The notes under the pieces were generated by a model, which was not told the DNA's origin, did not search any database, and worked only from the letters and a program-made list of their open reading frames with translations. Made by a program: the position numbers and the translations under genes. From Acidobacteriota bacterium (GTDB lineage: Bacteria > Acidobacteriota > Terriglobia > UBA7540), in NCBI GenBank assembly GCA_021784615.1, contig JAJYHU010000059.1:1-12560 (forward strand): a DNA stretch of 12,560 nucleotides. The letters are read 5' to 3'. Positions 1 through 4,982 of this stretch are shown piece after piece (position 1 is the first letter of the stretch; every line of letters begins with the position of its first letter).

Positions 1-381
1 TTTTACCGTCACACGCATGACCATAATCGTAGGGCCGCTAACGTTCCAAACATCGAGATACACCGGAGGCCCGCTCCTGAACTGATTTTGCCCTCGGCCA
101 TACTTGATGTTTTGACTGTCGACTGGTGGCACTCGTACCTTGAGCACGGCTGCGGGTTTTCGAAGGGCCTGCAGTTCTTTCAGTTGCTCTCCTGTGATGA
201 GCACGTACACCCAAGTCACACCCACAAGCGTTAGGCTAGCGAAGACGCCAAGCAACGGTATACGGAAGTCTGCCGGTATATAAGACCACGGACCCCACCC
301 AAACGAGGCAGCGAGCGCAAGTATCGTAAAGAGCACGAGGAAAACGAAGATCCAAATTGCCTCGCGGAATCTGATTCTCAA
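1..381 (-). CDS. Partial two-helix membrane protein of unknown function (N-terminal 127 codons)
   Basis: I do not recognise the family. Read on the minus strand from a TTG at 381, the frame stays open to the window edge, where the gene is cut off. The product starts with a short basic stretch (LRIRFREA) and a hydrophobic helix at about residues 9-27 (IWIFVFLVLFTILALAA). A WGPW turn follows, then a second helix at about 42-60 (IPLLGVFASLTLVGVTWVYVL), then a charged stretch (GEQLKELQALRKPA) leading into a beta-rich soluble part (VLKVRVPP, VYLDVWNVSGPTIMVMRVTV). This is a common layout for small inner-membrane proteins with a cytoplasmic C-terminal domain. The TTG is chosen because GAGG lies about eight bases upstream and the hydrophobic segment starts just after it. 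The frame is also open further upstream, so the true start could be earlier. No function can be assigned. Confidence 0.65.
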   Translation of the reverse strand, partial: MRIRFREAIWIFVFLVLFTILALAASFGWGPWSYIPADFRIPLLGVFASLTLVGVTWVYVLITGEQLKELQALRKPAAVLKVRVPPVDSQNIKYGRGQNQFRSGPPVYLDVWNVSGPTIMVMRVTVK

Positions 382-577
382 GAGGTACCCTCGTCCGCTT
401 CCGTTAGTGTGCAGCCCAAACTCTGATCGTCGCGAAGATGGAGCGGGGATGGAAGCCCGGCGGGCTCGGTAGCCTGGTGCCCGATGAGCCAGAGATGAGG
501 AACACAGTTGCTCCCCCCCTTGGGTGACCGCATAGATTTTGGCACGGAAAATAGCATGGCGGGTGGCCAGTTGCTTC

Positions 578-1741
578 TCACGGCAGGACCGCTGCCTTAA
601 AGAATTTATCAGCCAGCTTGGAATCGAGGGTCCTTCGCTTCTCATAAACCTCGATAACATTCGACCGCCGCCCAAGGTGGCAGTAGGCAAGGCCCAGGTC
701 GTACCACGCGAGCGCGTCATCGGGCTTCAGTTGAATGGCCTCCTGCCAAGCGCTGAGCTCCTTTTCGCGTTGCCCCAACGCCCCATAGGCGAGGGCCAGG
801 AAGCCCCAGGCTGACTCGTTCTCGGGCTGCAGGCGAATGACTTCCTGAAAGGGAGTGGCTGCTTTGCCATATCGCCGAAGGGTCATGTAGTCACGGCCCA
901 GGTTGTACCACGAGACCGGGTTGTTGGGCTCCAGGCCGATGGATTGCTGGTAGGCGTGGGCAGCGTCCTCGGTATTTCCCGCCTGGTCGGCTTCGTACCC
1001 GACCTCAAACCACACCAGAGCGCGGAAAGCCGCGCTCTTCTGGCTGAGTGCGGGCGCGGCGCTGGCGGGCTGGCGGTTGAGCGCGAGAGTCCATTCAGCA
1101 GGCAGGGCGAAGTTCAGGCTCTGGCCTTCTTTCAGGTAAAACGTGGTGATGCCGACCAGCCGCCCCTGGGCGTCAAACAGCCCGCCGCCGCTCGAGCCGG
1201 GCGAGATGGCGGCGGAAGTCTGAATAACCCGGCCTTTGTCGAAATCGCGCAGGCCGGAAATCAGGCCTTCGGAAATCGTCAGTTCCAAACCTTCCGGCGC
1301 GCCAATGGCATAAACCTTTTCGCCCACGGCAAGCGTGGAAGAGTCGCGGACATGGAGCGAAGGAGCATCAAGCCCGGAAACGGATAACTCCGCAAGATCG
1401 TGGTCAGGATCAACCCGAATCAGTTTGGCGGGCCATTTCTTGCCGTCGTGTTCGACGCGGAAGGTGACACCATCCTCGATCACGTGGCGGTTAGTGATGA
1501 CGCGGCCGGGCGCGATCACCACGCCGCTGCCAAAGGCAGCGACTTTGCCTTCGGCGTCGAGCGATTCCACCACCATGACGGACGGAGAAACGCGCTGGAA
1601 GATTTGCTGCGGAGAAAGTGTTGGAGGAGTCTGGCGGTCTGGTTGCCGGGCGGAATGCGCTCCCGCCTGGCCGCCCGCAGCAAGGGCGGATGCAGCGAAA
1701 AGCGCCAGTACAAAATGACAAAGTTGTTTGCGAGGTAGCAT
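578..1741 (-). CDS. Secreted HtrA-like trypsin-type serine protease with C-terminal TPR repeats
   Basis: A probable periplasmic serine endopeptidase of 387 residues. Residues 1-28 look like a signal peptide (MLPRKQL, then a hydrophobic core FVLALFAASALAA). Residues 45-215 form a two-barrel trypsin-like domain. The triad is visible as His86 (TNRHVIED), Asp115 (DPDHDLAEL) and Ser184 (SPGSSGGGLF). Unlike classical HtrA/DegP there is no PDZ domain. Residues 236-380 instead form about three to four tetratricopeptide repeats (for example NPVSWYNLGRDYMTLRRYGKA and DDALAWYDLGLAYCHLGRR), which could recruit substrates or partners. A longer start at 1798 is possible, but its ATG lies in the end of an intergenic repeat and upstream of a good -10 box at 1782-1787, so the ATG at 1741 is preferred. 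A CGGAG lies about 13 bases before it, which is a weak ribosome site. The gene is monocistronic as far as can be seen. Family assignment is firm; substrate is unknown. Confidence 0.9.
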   Translation of the reverse strand: MLPRKQLCHFVLALFAASALAAGGQAGAHSARQPDRQTPPTLSPQQIFQRVSPSVMVVESLDAEGKVAAFGSGVVIAPGRVITNRHVIEDGVTFRVEHDGKKWPAKLIRVDPDHDLAELSVSGLDAPSLHVRDSSTLAVGEKVYAIGAPEGLELTISEGLISGLRDFDKGRVIQTSAAISPGSSGGGLFDAQGRLVGITTFYLKEGQSLNFALPAEWTLALNRQPASAAPALSQKSAAFRALVWFEVGYEADQAGNTEDAAHAYQQSIGLEPNNPVSWYNLGRDYMTLRRYGKAATPFQEVIRLQPENESAWGFLALAYGALGQREKELSAWQEAIQLKPDDALAWYDLGLAYCHLGRRSNVIEVYEKRRTLDSKLADKFFKAAVLP

Positions 1742-1781
1742 CGCGGAACCGGCACTCCGCAAGCAAGAGGAGTCGCCAGAG

Positions 1782-1809
1782 ATTATATCATTCGTCATCC
1801 TGAGCCCAA
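1782..1809 (-). promoter_or_regulatory. Probable sigma70-type promoter of the HtrA-like protease gene
   Basis: On the minus strand an extended -10 element TGATATAAT has its TATAAT at 1787-1782. A weak -35-like TTGGGC lies at 1809-1804 with a 16-base spacer. Transcription would start near 1775, about 34 bases before the chosen ATG at 1741 and downstream of the alternative ATG at 1798. The -10 core is perfect; the -35 is poor, as is allowed for extended -10 promoters. The -35 side lies inside the intergenic repeat. Confidence 0.5.
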
Positions 1810-1951
1810 AAGCAGACTCCTCGCAGAATCTAACATGAGCCTCTTCGCGGAGTTTACCGTGAGCCTCTTCGCTTCGCTCAGAGCGATTCGCAAAGGAATG
1901 GCGAGTCGGCTCAGGGCCGCTCGCAAGCGGAATGCGAGCGGGCTTGGAATG
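1795..1951. repeat. REP/MITE-like intergenic repeat with imperfect inverted ends
   Basis: The left end GTCATCCTGAGC (1795-1806) matches the reverse complement of the right end GCTTGGAATGAC (near 1942-1952), GTCATTCCAAGC, at 9 of 12 positions. Inside there is a direct repeat TGAGCCTCTTCGC at 1836-1848 and 1860-1872. A perfect 9-bp hairpin pairs CCGCTCGCA (1917-1925) with TGCGAGCGG (1933-1941) around a seven-base loop. Further CGCTC/GAGCG half-sites also occur. A plus-strand reading frame through it (1835-2020) is low-complexity and is taken as spurious. From memory, repeats with GTCATCCTGAGC-type ends are scattered between genes of many Acidobacteria; copy number in this genome cannot be seen here. 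No transposase is encoded. Confidence 0.6.
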
Positions 1952-2016
1952 ACACGTGGGCGGGCGGTGTTGTTCGGCTGTGAGTTCGGGATATTCTGCC
2001 GGCCCAGCGCTGATCC

Positions 2017-2133
2017 CTAGCCGCCGGCGATGGCTCCGATAATCAACAAGGGCGCCGCGCCTGAAGCGACCGCCGCAGGCAGCGGAGCGTCCGGCGGTTG
2101 GTGCAGGGGCTTAAAAGCTTTGCACGGGCTTGA
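2017..2133 (-). other. In-frame open extension after the stop of the downstream one-helix protein gene
   Basis: Directly after the TAA at 2136-2134 the same frame continues open for 38 sense codons to a TAG at 2019-2017. The extension reads SSPCKAFKPLHQPP, DAPLPAAVASGAAP and LLIIGAIAGG: a proline/alanine linker followed by a small hydrophobic glycine-rich helix, which looks protein-like rather than random. There is no ATG or GTG in it, and the only TTG codons fall in its last third, so it has no evident start of its own. It may be an ancestral C-terminus cut off by a stop, a readthrough product, or chance. The rest of the gene-free stretch 1742-2133 holds the promoter and the intergenic repeat; 1952-2016 shows nothing recognisable. 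Confidence 0.3.
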
Positions 2134-2610
2134 TTACAGGGTCAGAAGGTAGTCGGAAGCGCTGAGGTCTTTGAATCCCGAGGAATTCACCCGGCGCCCG
2201 ACGACATTGCCAAAATACTGCAAGACGCTGGTGAGCCGGAGGATGGGAGACTTCTCGTCCAATTTCAGAAAGTGCCCGATGTGGAGCCAAAGGTAGTTCG
2301 CCTGGAAGTAAAGAATCAGCAGGCGGTCCTGAGGCGTGTACCGGTGGGCCTGGTTGGCGGCATTCTTCAACAGATAAGTTAACGCCAGATAGTCGCACTT
2401 CAACATCATGCTGAACCGGGCATAATCGACGGGGGTGTCAAATTCCTCAACGGCTTTGCGCACCGAAGGGAATTCCAGCCGGTTGGCGTTTACAATCGCC
2501 AGGAAATAATCGTGATCGAATTCCTTGGCAAGAATCCGCTGGCAGATGGTCTGGAAATAGAAAAAGAACATCGCCGTCGAAAGAACCAATATCAACGCCG
2601 CAAGGTACAT
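2134..2610 (-). CDS. One-helix membrane protein of unknown function, 158 aa
   Basis: I do not recognise this family. The N-terminus is a single transmembrane segment (residues 2-20, YLAALILVLSTAMFFFYF). It is followed by a mostly helical soluble domain with an acidic and aromatic character (KEFDHDYFLAIV, DYLALTYLLKNAAN, LLILYFQANYLWLHIGHFL), so it is probably anchored in the inner membrane with a soluble domain of about 135 residues. GAGG lies about eight bases before the ATG, a good ribosome site. The start is only 12 bases after the stop of the seven-helix protein gene, so the two are almost surely co-transcribed and probably co-functional. The frame is open past the stop (see the 2017-2133 entry). 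Codon and amino-acid composition look normal for a real gene. Confidence 0.8.
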   Translation of the reverse strand: MYLAALILVLSTAMFFFYFQTICQRILAKEFDHDYFLAIVNANRLEFPSVRKAVEEFDTPVDYARFSMMLKCDYLALTYLLKNAANQAHRYTPQDRLLILYFQANYLWLHIGHFLKLDEKSPILRLTSVLQYFGNVVGRRVNSSGFKDLSASDYLLTL

Positions 2611-2622
2611 AGAAAGCCTCGG

Positions 2623-3360
2623 TTAGGGCTGAAGCGTCGCCCTTTCAACAACAAACTCGTCGGTTCGCGCCCGACCGGATGCCGTCGCCACACGAGGCAC
2701 CCGCGCAACAGAATAAAACCAGGTCAGCGTCATGCCCGCATCACACAGCGGCAAGAGGAAAACCGTGAGGGTGCGCGCAACCATATCCCCTCCGGTCAGA
2801 TAATACAATGCCAGGCAGGCAGCCGGACCCGCAAACTGAATTCCGAGCCCGCAACTGAGCATCCCCAGCCGGTCATCCGCCACTTCCACCTTCACAACCA
2901 GAAGGTACAAAAGCGTGTTGAGAACCAAGCACGCAAAGTAAAGATTCTGCTGGAACTGGATGATGAAGACGGTAAAAAGCGAACCCGTATGATGAGAAAG
3001 GGAAACAACAGAAATCACCAGTACGAGAAGCAGAACGGTAACCAGCAGCACCCGAACGTGCTGCCACATCTTTTCGTTTTCCGAGCAAGCACGCCGGAAA
3101 AAGGCGCTAACAACCACAAACGCCGCCAGCACCAGCAGCAGGTCCGTCGCCCAATAACAATGCCCGTATTGGGGCGAAGCAAGACCGTATTCATGCAGGG
3201 TGTAATAGCGGGCGCCGTTCAATCCCAGCGAGGCGGTTAAATAGAACACCACCTCCCAGAGACGCCTGGCGTACCCTCTGCGAAGCAGGTACACCAAAAG
3301 GCTTGCCTCTAAGCCGTAGCCAATGTAACCGAGCGAACTGAGAAGAACTCCTTCGCCCAT
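2623..3360 (-). CDS. Seven-helix integral membrane protein of unknown function
   Basis: About 245 residues with roughly seven hydrophobic segments at about 8-26, 35-50, 68-88, 102-122, 128-150, 165-187 and 196-217. The tail is short, polar and presumably cytoplasmic (RVPRVATASGRARTDEFVV). Features seen include a YYTLHEYGLASPQYGHCYWATD loop after helix 2, a basic RRGYARR loop after helix 1 and a HHTGSLF turn. Other acidobacterial-type genomes carry seven-helix proteins that resemble this by eye, but I cannot name a family or a function. A sensor, receptor or scaffold is possible. A TTG at 3366 is a competing start; the ATG at 3360 is chosen because neither has a strong ribosome site. The gene is the middle member of a three-gene unit, with about 67 bases after the upstream small gene and 12 bases before the next. 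Confidence 0.8.
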   Translation of the reverse strand: MGEGVLLSSLGYIGYGLEASLLVYLLRRGYARRLWEVVFYLTASLGLNGARYYTLHEYGLASPQYGHCYWATDLLLVLAAFVVVSAFFRRACSENEKMWQHVRVLLVTVLLLVLVISVVSLSHHTGSLFTVFIIQFQQNLYFACLVLNTLLYLLVVKVEVADDRLGMLSCGLGIQFAGPAACLALYYLTGGDMVARTLTVFLLPLCDAGMTLTWFYSVARVPRVATASGRARTDEFVVERATLQP

Positions 3361-3427
3361 AAGCAACCCAGAAGCTCAACCCTTTTGCGACAGCGCCTTC
3401 CAGGTTGCTTCAGCGAACCACCTTCGC

Positions 3428-3718
3428 CTACCTTGCGGCGGGCGGGAGCGGCACGGGCACCGGGCCAATTGCTGAAACGGCCGGCGGAAGCGGTACAGGC
3501 GCTGGGCCAATCGCTGAAACGGACGGCGGAAGCGGCACAGGCGCCGGGCCAATCGCTGCAACATGCGACGGCGGAAGTGGTACAGGCGCTGGGCCAATCG
3601 CGACTAGCGTGCCCCCTTCACTTGAAAGCGGCGTTGATCCCTCAAAACTCTTGCGAAGCATCACGCTCGTCAGCACAACCAACACGGCCAGCAAAACGGT
3701 TAAGGTGTAATTTTTCAT
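3428..3718 (-). CDS. Small exported or membrane-anchored protein with tandem proline-rich repeats, 96 aa
   Basis: The product begins with MKNYTLTVLLAVLVVLTSVM, a signal peptide or single membrane anchor. A short linker (LRKSFEGSTPLSSEGG) follows, then four near-identical 14-15 residue repeats of the form AIGPAPVPLPPxVx, ending PPAAR. The repeat part has no charged residue before its final arginine and is rich in Pro, Val and Ala, so it should be an extended, polyproline-like rod outside the cytoplasm. I do not recognise a named family. The Shine-Dalgarno GGAGGGGAG ends a few bases before the ATG and is exceptionally strong, but it is base-paired in a predicted leader structure (3720-3777). 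It is first in a unit with the two membrane proteins that follow. A role as a periplasmic spacer or a partner of the seven-helix protein is inference only. Confidence 0.75.
   Translation of the reverse strand: MKNYTLTVLLAVLVVLTSVMLRKSFEGSTPLSSEGGTLVAIGPAPVPLPPSHVAAIGPAPVPLPPSVSAIGPAPVPLPPAVSAIGPVPVPLPPAAR
3441..3604 (-). repeat. In-frame minisatellite of about 42 bp, four copies
   Basis: On the plus strand, units starting GGCGG(G/A)AG lie at 3441-3482 (42 bp), 3483-3524 (42 bp), 3525-3569 (45 bp) and 3570-3604 (partial). Each contains GGGCCAAT(C/T)GC. All units are multiples of three, so copy changes keep the frame and would lengthen or shorten the proline-rich rod of the small exported protein. 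The extra codon in one unit adds a His (PPSHVA). Unit differences are mostly silent or conservative, which suggests selection on the protein. Confidence 0.85.
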
Positions 3719-3719
3719 C

Positions 3720-3777
3720 AGGCTCCCCTCCGGGTTAATTTCTCGGGTTAGAAAAAACCCGAGCTAGGGGAGAGCCT
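3720..3777 (-). promoter_or_regulatory. Structured 5' leader that sequesters the Shine-Dalgarno of the small repeat-protein gene
   Basis: In the transcript sense (minus strand), AGGCU-CU-CCCCU (3777-3766) pairs with AGGGGAGCCU (3729-3720). This gives ten base pairs with a two-base bulge. The right arm contains most of the Shine-Dalgarno GGAGGGGAG and ends two bases before the AUG at 3718. Nested inside is a perfect 8-bp hairpin, CUCGGGUU (3763-3756) with AACCCGAG (3749-3742), and a six-base loop. A second copy of AACCCG at 3736-3731 directly abuts the Shine-Dalgarno and could compete for the same CGGGUU, giving two exclusive folds. There is no uridine tract after the hairpin, so an intrinsic terminator is unlikely; translational control is the natural reading. 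No known riboswitch class or thermometer motif was recognised. Confidence 0.55.
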
Positions 3778-3828
3778 ATCCGAGGATGCCTCCTAAGTCA
3801 ATATTATATTACTAAACGGCCAATGTTA

Positions 3829-3856
3829 ATTATGCCATAAACATTTTGGCAGTCAA
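3829..3856 (-). promoter_or_regulatory. Candidate promoter for the small-protein/seven-helix/one-helix gene unit
   Basis: On the minus strand TTGACT (3856-3851) and CATAAT (3834-3829) are separated by 16 bases, close to a sigma70 consensus in an AT-rich stretch. Two other TATAAT boxes exist on the same strand. One at 3888-3883 is preceded by CGG and by an imperfect palindrome GGAAATTAGTTCC; one at 3808-3803 has no good -35. Which is used decides whether the leader is about 60, 105 or 160 bases long. All three place the structured leader at 3720-3777 in the transcript. Confidence 0.35.
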
Positions 3857-3915
3857 GAAAAAACTCCTCCTTTCATCCCCAAATTATACCGGAACTAATT
3901 TCCAGCGCTATGGCA

Positions 3916-3949
3916 CTGAAGTACCACTCGGTACTCAGTTGTTACTGAG
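3916..3949. other. Overlapping, mutually exclusive hairpins / operator-like palindromes
   Basis: AGTACC (3920-3925) and GGTACT (3930-3935) form a perfect hairpin with loop ACTC. It is extended by CTG (3916-3918) and CAG (3936-3938) with one bulged A. CTCAGT (3934-3939) and ACTGAG (3944-3949) form a second perfect hairpin with loop TGTT. The two share bases 3934-3938, so only one can form. As DNA these are also palindromic operator-like sites, about 60 bp upstream of the TTGACT box of the minus-strand unit. No known binding motif was recognised. Confidence 0.4.
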
Positions 3950-4332
3950 CTCCCGGAAAAATGTTGGCGCGGTCAGCAGGGATCGATACAAATTCGGAAG
4001 CAGCCCAGCCGCAACAATCGTGTAAATGTCACCCGCCGTGTGAAAAAAACTCCACCACTCTCGCTGTTGCCAAAATGATAAGAAAATCCTAAATTCACCT
4101 CTTCATGCTCAGCGTCCAAGGTGATTGTGCCACGCTGGTGGAGTTTCGACTCCAGCTTTTCCACTCTCTTGAGCGGTCAGAACCGCCCACCAGGGGAGAA
4201 GCTGGCTACCCTGCGGGGCGATGGAGATCCTTCCTCCTCATCCTTGCCCGCCGGGTCTCGCCACCAAACCTCCCACGGCAAGTCTAGCTCCCAAGTCGTA
4301 TCGCAGGTTCTCATGAGCAAAACAGGAGCCAC
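3935..4332 (-). other. Gene-free stretch with coding-like fragments, possible gene relic
   Basis: This is the core of the 825-bp stretch without an intact gene (3719-4543). On the minus strand three open fragments look partly protein-like but have no good starts or ribosome sites. At 4332-4177 a tryptophan-rich fragment includes TWELDLPWEVWWRD and ends at TGA. At 4164-3973, in that same frame after the TGA, a fragment includes ITLDAEHEEVNLGFSYHFG, which resembles a final beta-strand of an outer-membrane barrel. At 4102-3935, in another frame, a fragment includes FFHTAGDIYTIVAAGLLP and YRSLLTAPTFFREL. A UUCG hairpin, TGGAGT-TTCG-ACTCCA, lies at 4139-4154. Together this could be a decayed gene or a conserved non-coding element. 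4333-4490 shows only a GGAGA/TCTCC hairpin near 4408-4422. Confidence 0.25.
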
Positions 4333-4492
4333 GCGGACGCCGCGCGCGTCTGGCGGTCAGATTGCCAAGCCGCGGACCCACGTGTTTTTCCCGAAAAGTG
4401 TCATCGGAGATTCATTCTCCCGTAACACCCGCTTAACATGCCACCCCCAAAATTAATCAATTTAGTCAATGAGTATGCTGGGCTTTTCGACT

Positions 4493-4505
4493 TTGCCATC
4501 GGCAA
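4493..4505. promoter_or_regulatory. Short palindrome upstream of the small secreted-protein gene
   Basis: TTGCC-ATC-GGCAA is a perfect 5-bp inverted repeat with a three-base centre, 39 bases before the ATG at 4544. It could be an operator, but it is short enough to be chance. No convincing plus-strand -35/-10 pair was found between 4440 and 4540. Confidence 0.2.
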
Positions 4506-4543
4506 CAAATGATTCGCTTGATTTCTAAGGAGGAGGCATCTTT

Positions 4544-4858
4544 ATGCGCAAGTGGTTTATCTGTTGTTTTGCAGTCCTGGCGGTTTTGCCCATGGTCTTG
4601 GCCTTTCAAGCGGCGAGTGTTCAAGGACGGGTCGTCGACCAGGCCAGCGGCATCGGCAAAGGCGGCAGCTTCCGCACCGGCCCGGACGGTTTCGGAAATC
4701 CCGGCAAGGACGGCGCCATCTATGCCAAGACCACCAAGTCCTTCCAGACCGGCATCTTTTCCGTGGGCGGATACTTTGGAACCTCTACCGGCGGGTACAC
4801 GTTCGCTTATCCCGGCGCGCCGTTCACCGTCTACGGCAGCGTCCGGTTCATGTTCTGA
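4544..4858 (+). CDS. Small secreted glycine-rich protein of unknown function, 104 aa
   Basis: The only plus-strand gene found. It starts with a clear signal peptide (MRKWFICCFAVLAVLPMVLAF) with probable cleavage near residue 20-25. The mature part of about 80 residues is rich in Gly, aromatic residues and beta-prone stretches (QGRVVDQASGIGKGG, IFSVGGYFGTSTGGYTFAYPG) and ends VYGSVRFMF, a terminal Phe as in many outer-membrane or secreted beta proteins. No cysteine is left after cleavage, so it is not an obvious lipoprotein. An excellent ribosome site (AAGGAGGAGG) lies just before the ATG, and a hairpin terminator follows. It is divergent from the three-gene membrane unit and convergent with the deaminase gene. 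I do not recognise the family. Confidence 0.8.
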   Translation: MRKWFICCFAVLAVLPMVLAFQAASVQGRVVDQASGIGKGGSFRTGPDGFGNPGKDGAIYAKTTKSFQTGIFSVGGYFGTSTGGYTFAYPGAPFTVYGSVRFMF

Positions 4859-4888
4859 CGGAAACAGCCTGGAAATAACTCCACCCAA

Positions 4889-4927
4889 GAGAGCGCCGCG
4901 GTATCGGAACGATGCCGCGGCGTTCTT
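4889..4927 (+). terminator. Intrinsic terminator between convergent genes
   Basis: CGCCGCGGTATCG (4894-4906) pairs with CGATGCCGCGGCG (4910-4922) over 13 base pairs with one G-U wobble and a GAA loop. The stem is extended by AGAG/TTCT. A short T-rich run (TTCTTGTT) follows on the plus strand. It lies 30 bases after the stop of the small secreted protein and 56 bases from the stop of the convergent deaminase gene. The minus-strand T run (CTCTCTT) is weaker, so it may also act on that side, less well. Confidence 0.7.
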
Positions 4928-4982
4928 GTTGATGCATAGTGCTAAAAATCTGGGCGCCAGCAACCGCGCTTCGCAACGGCGG

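Noticed and set aside
378..581. Minus-strand 67-codon frame between the protease and the left-edge gene
   Set aside because: No ribosome site, no protein-like pattern, and it overlaps the TTG start of the clearly membrane-type left-edge gene in another frame.
1835..2020. Plus-strand 61-codon frame within the intergenic repeat
   Set aside because: It is built from the repeat's GAGCG/CGCTC units; the product is repetitive and there is no plausible ribosome site.
2512..3240. Plus-strand 242-codon frame opposite the membrane-protein genes
   Set aside because: The product is nearly all basic and polar (RNRKHQ-rich), the mirror of hydrophobic codons on the other strand.
3441..3604. Tandem units as a CRISPR array
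   Set aside because: The units are contiguous, without unique spacers, and in frame with a coding gene.
3742..3763. CTCGGGTT/AACCCGAG hairpin as an intrinsic terminator
   Set aside because: No T tract follows the stem on either strand; the T run lies in the loop. It fits a leader structure better.
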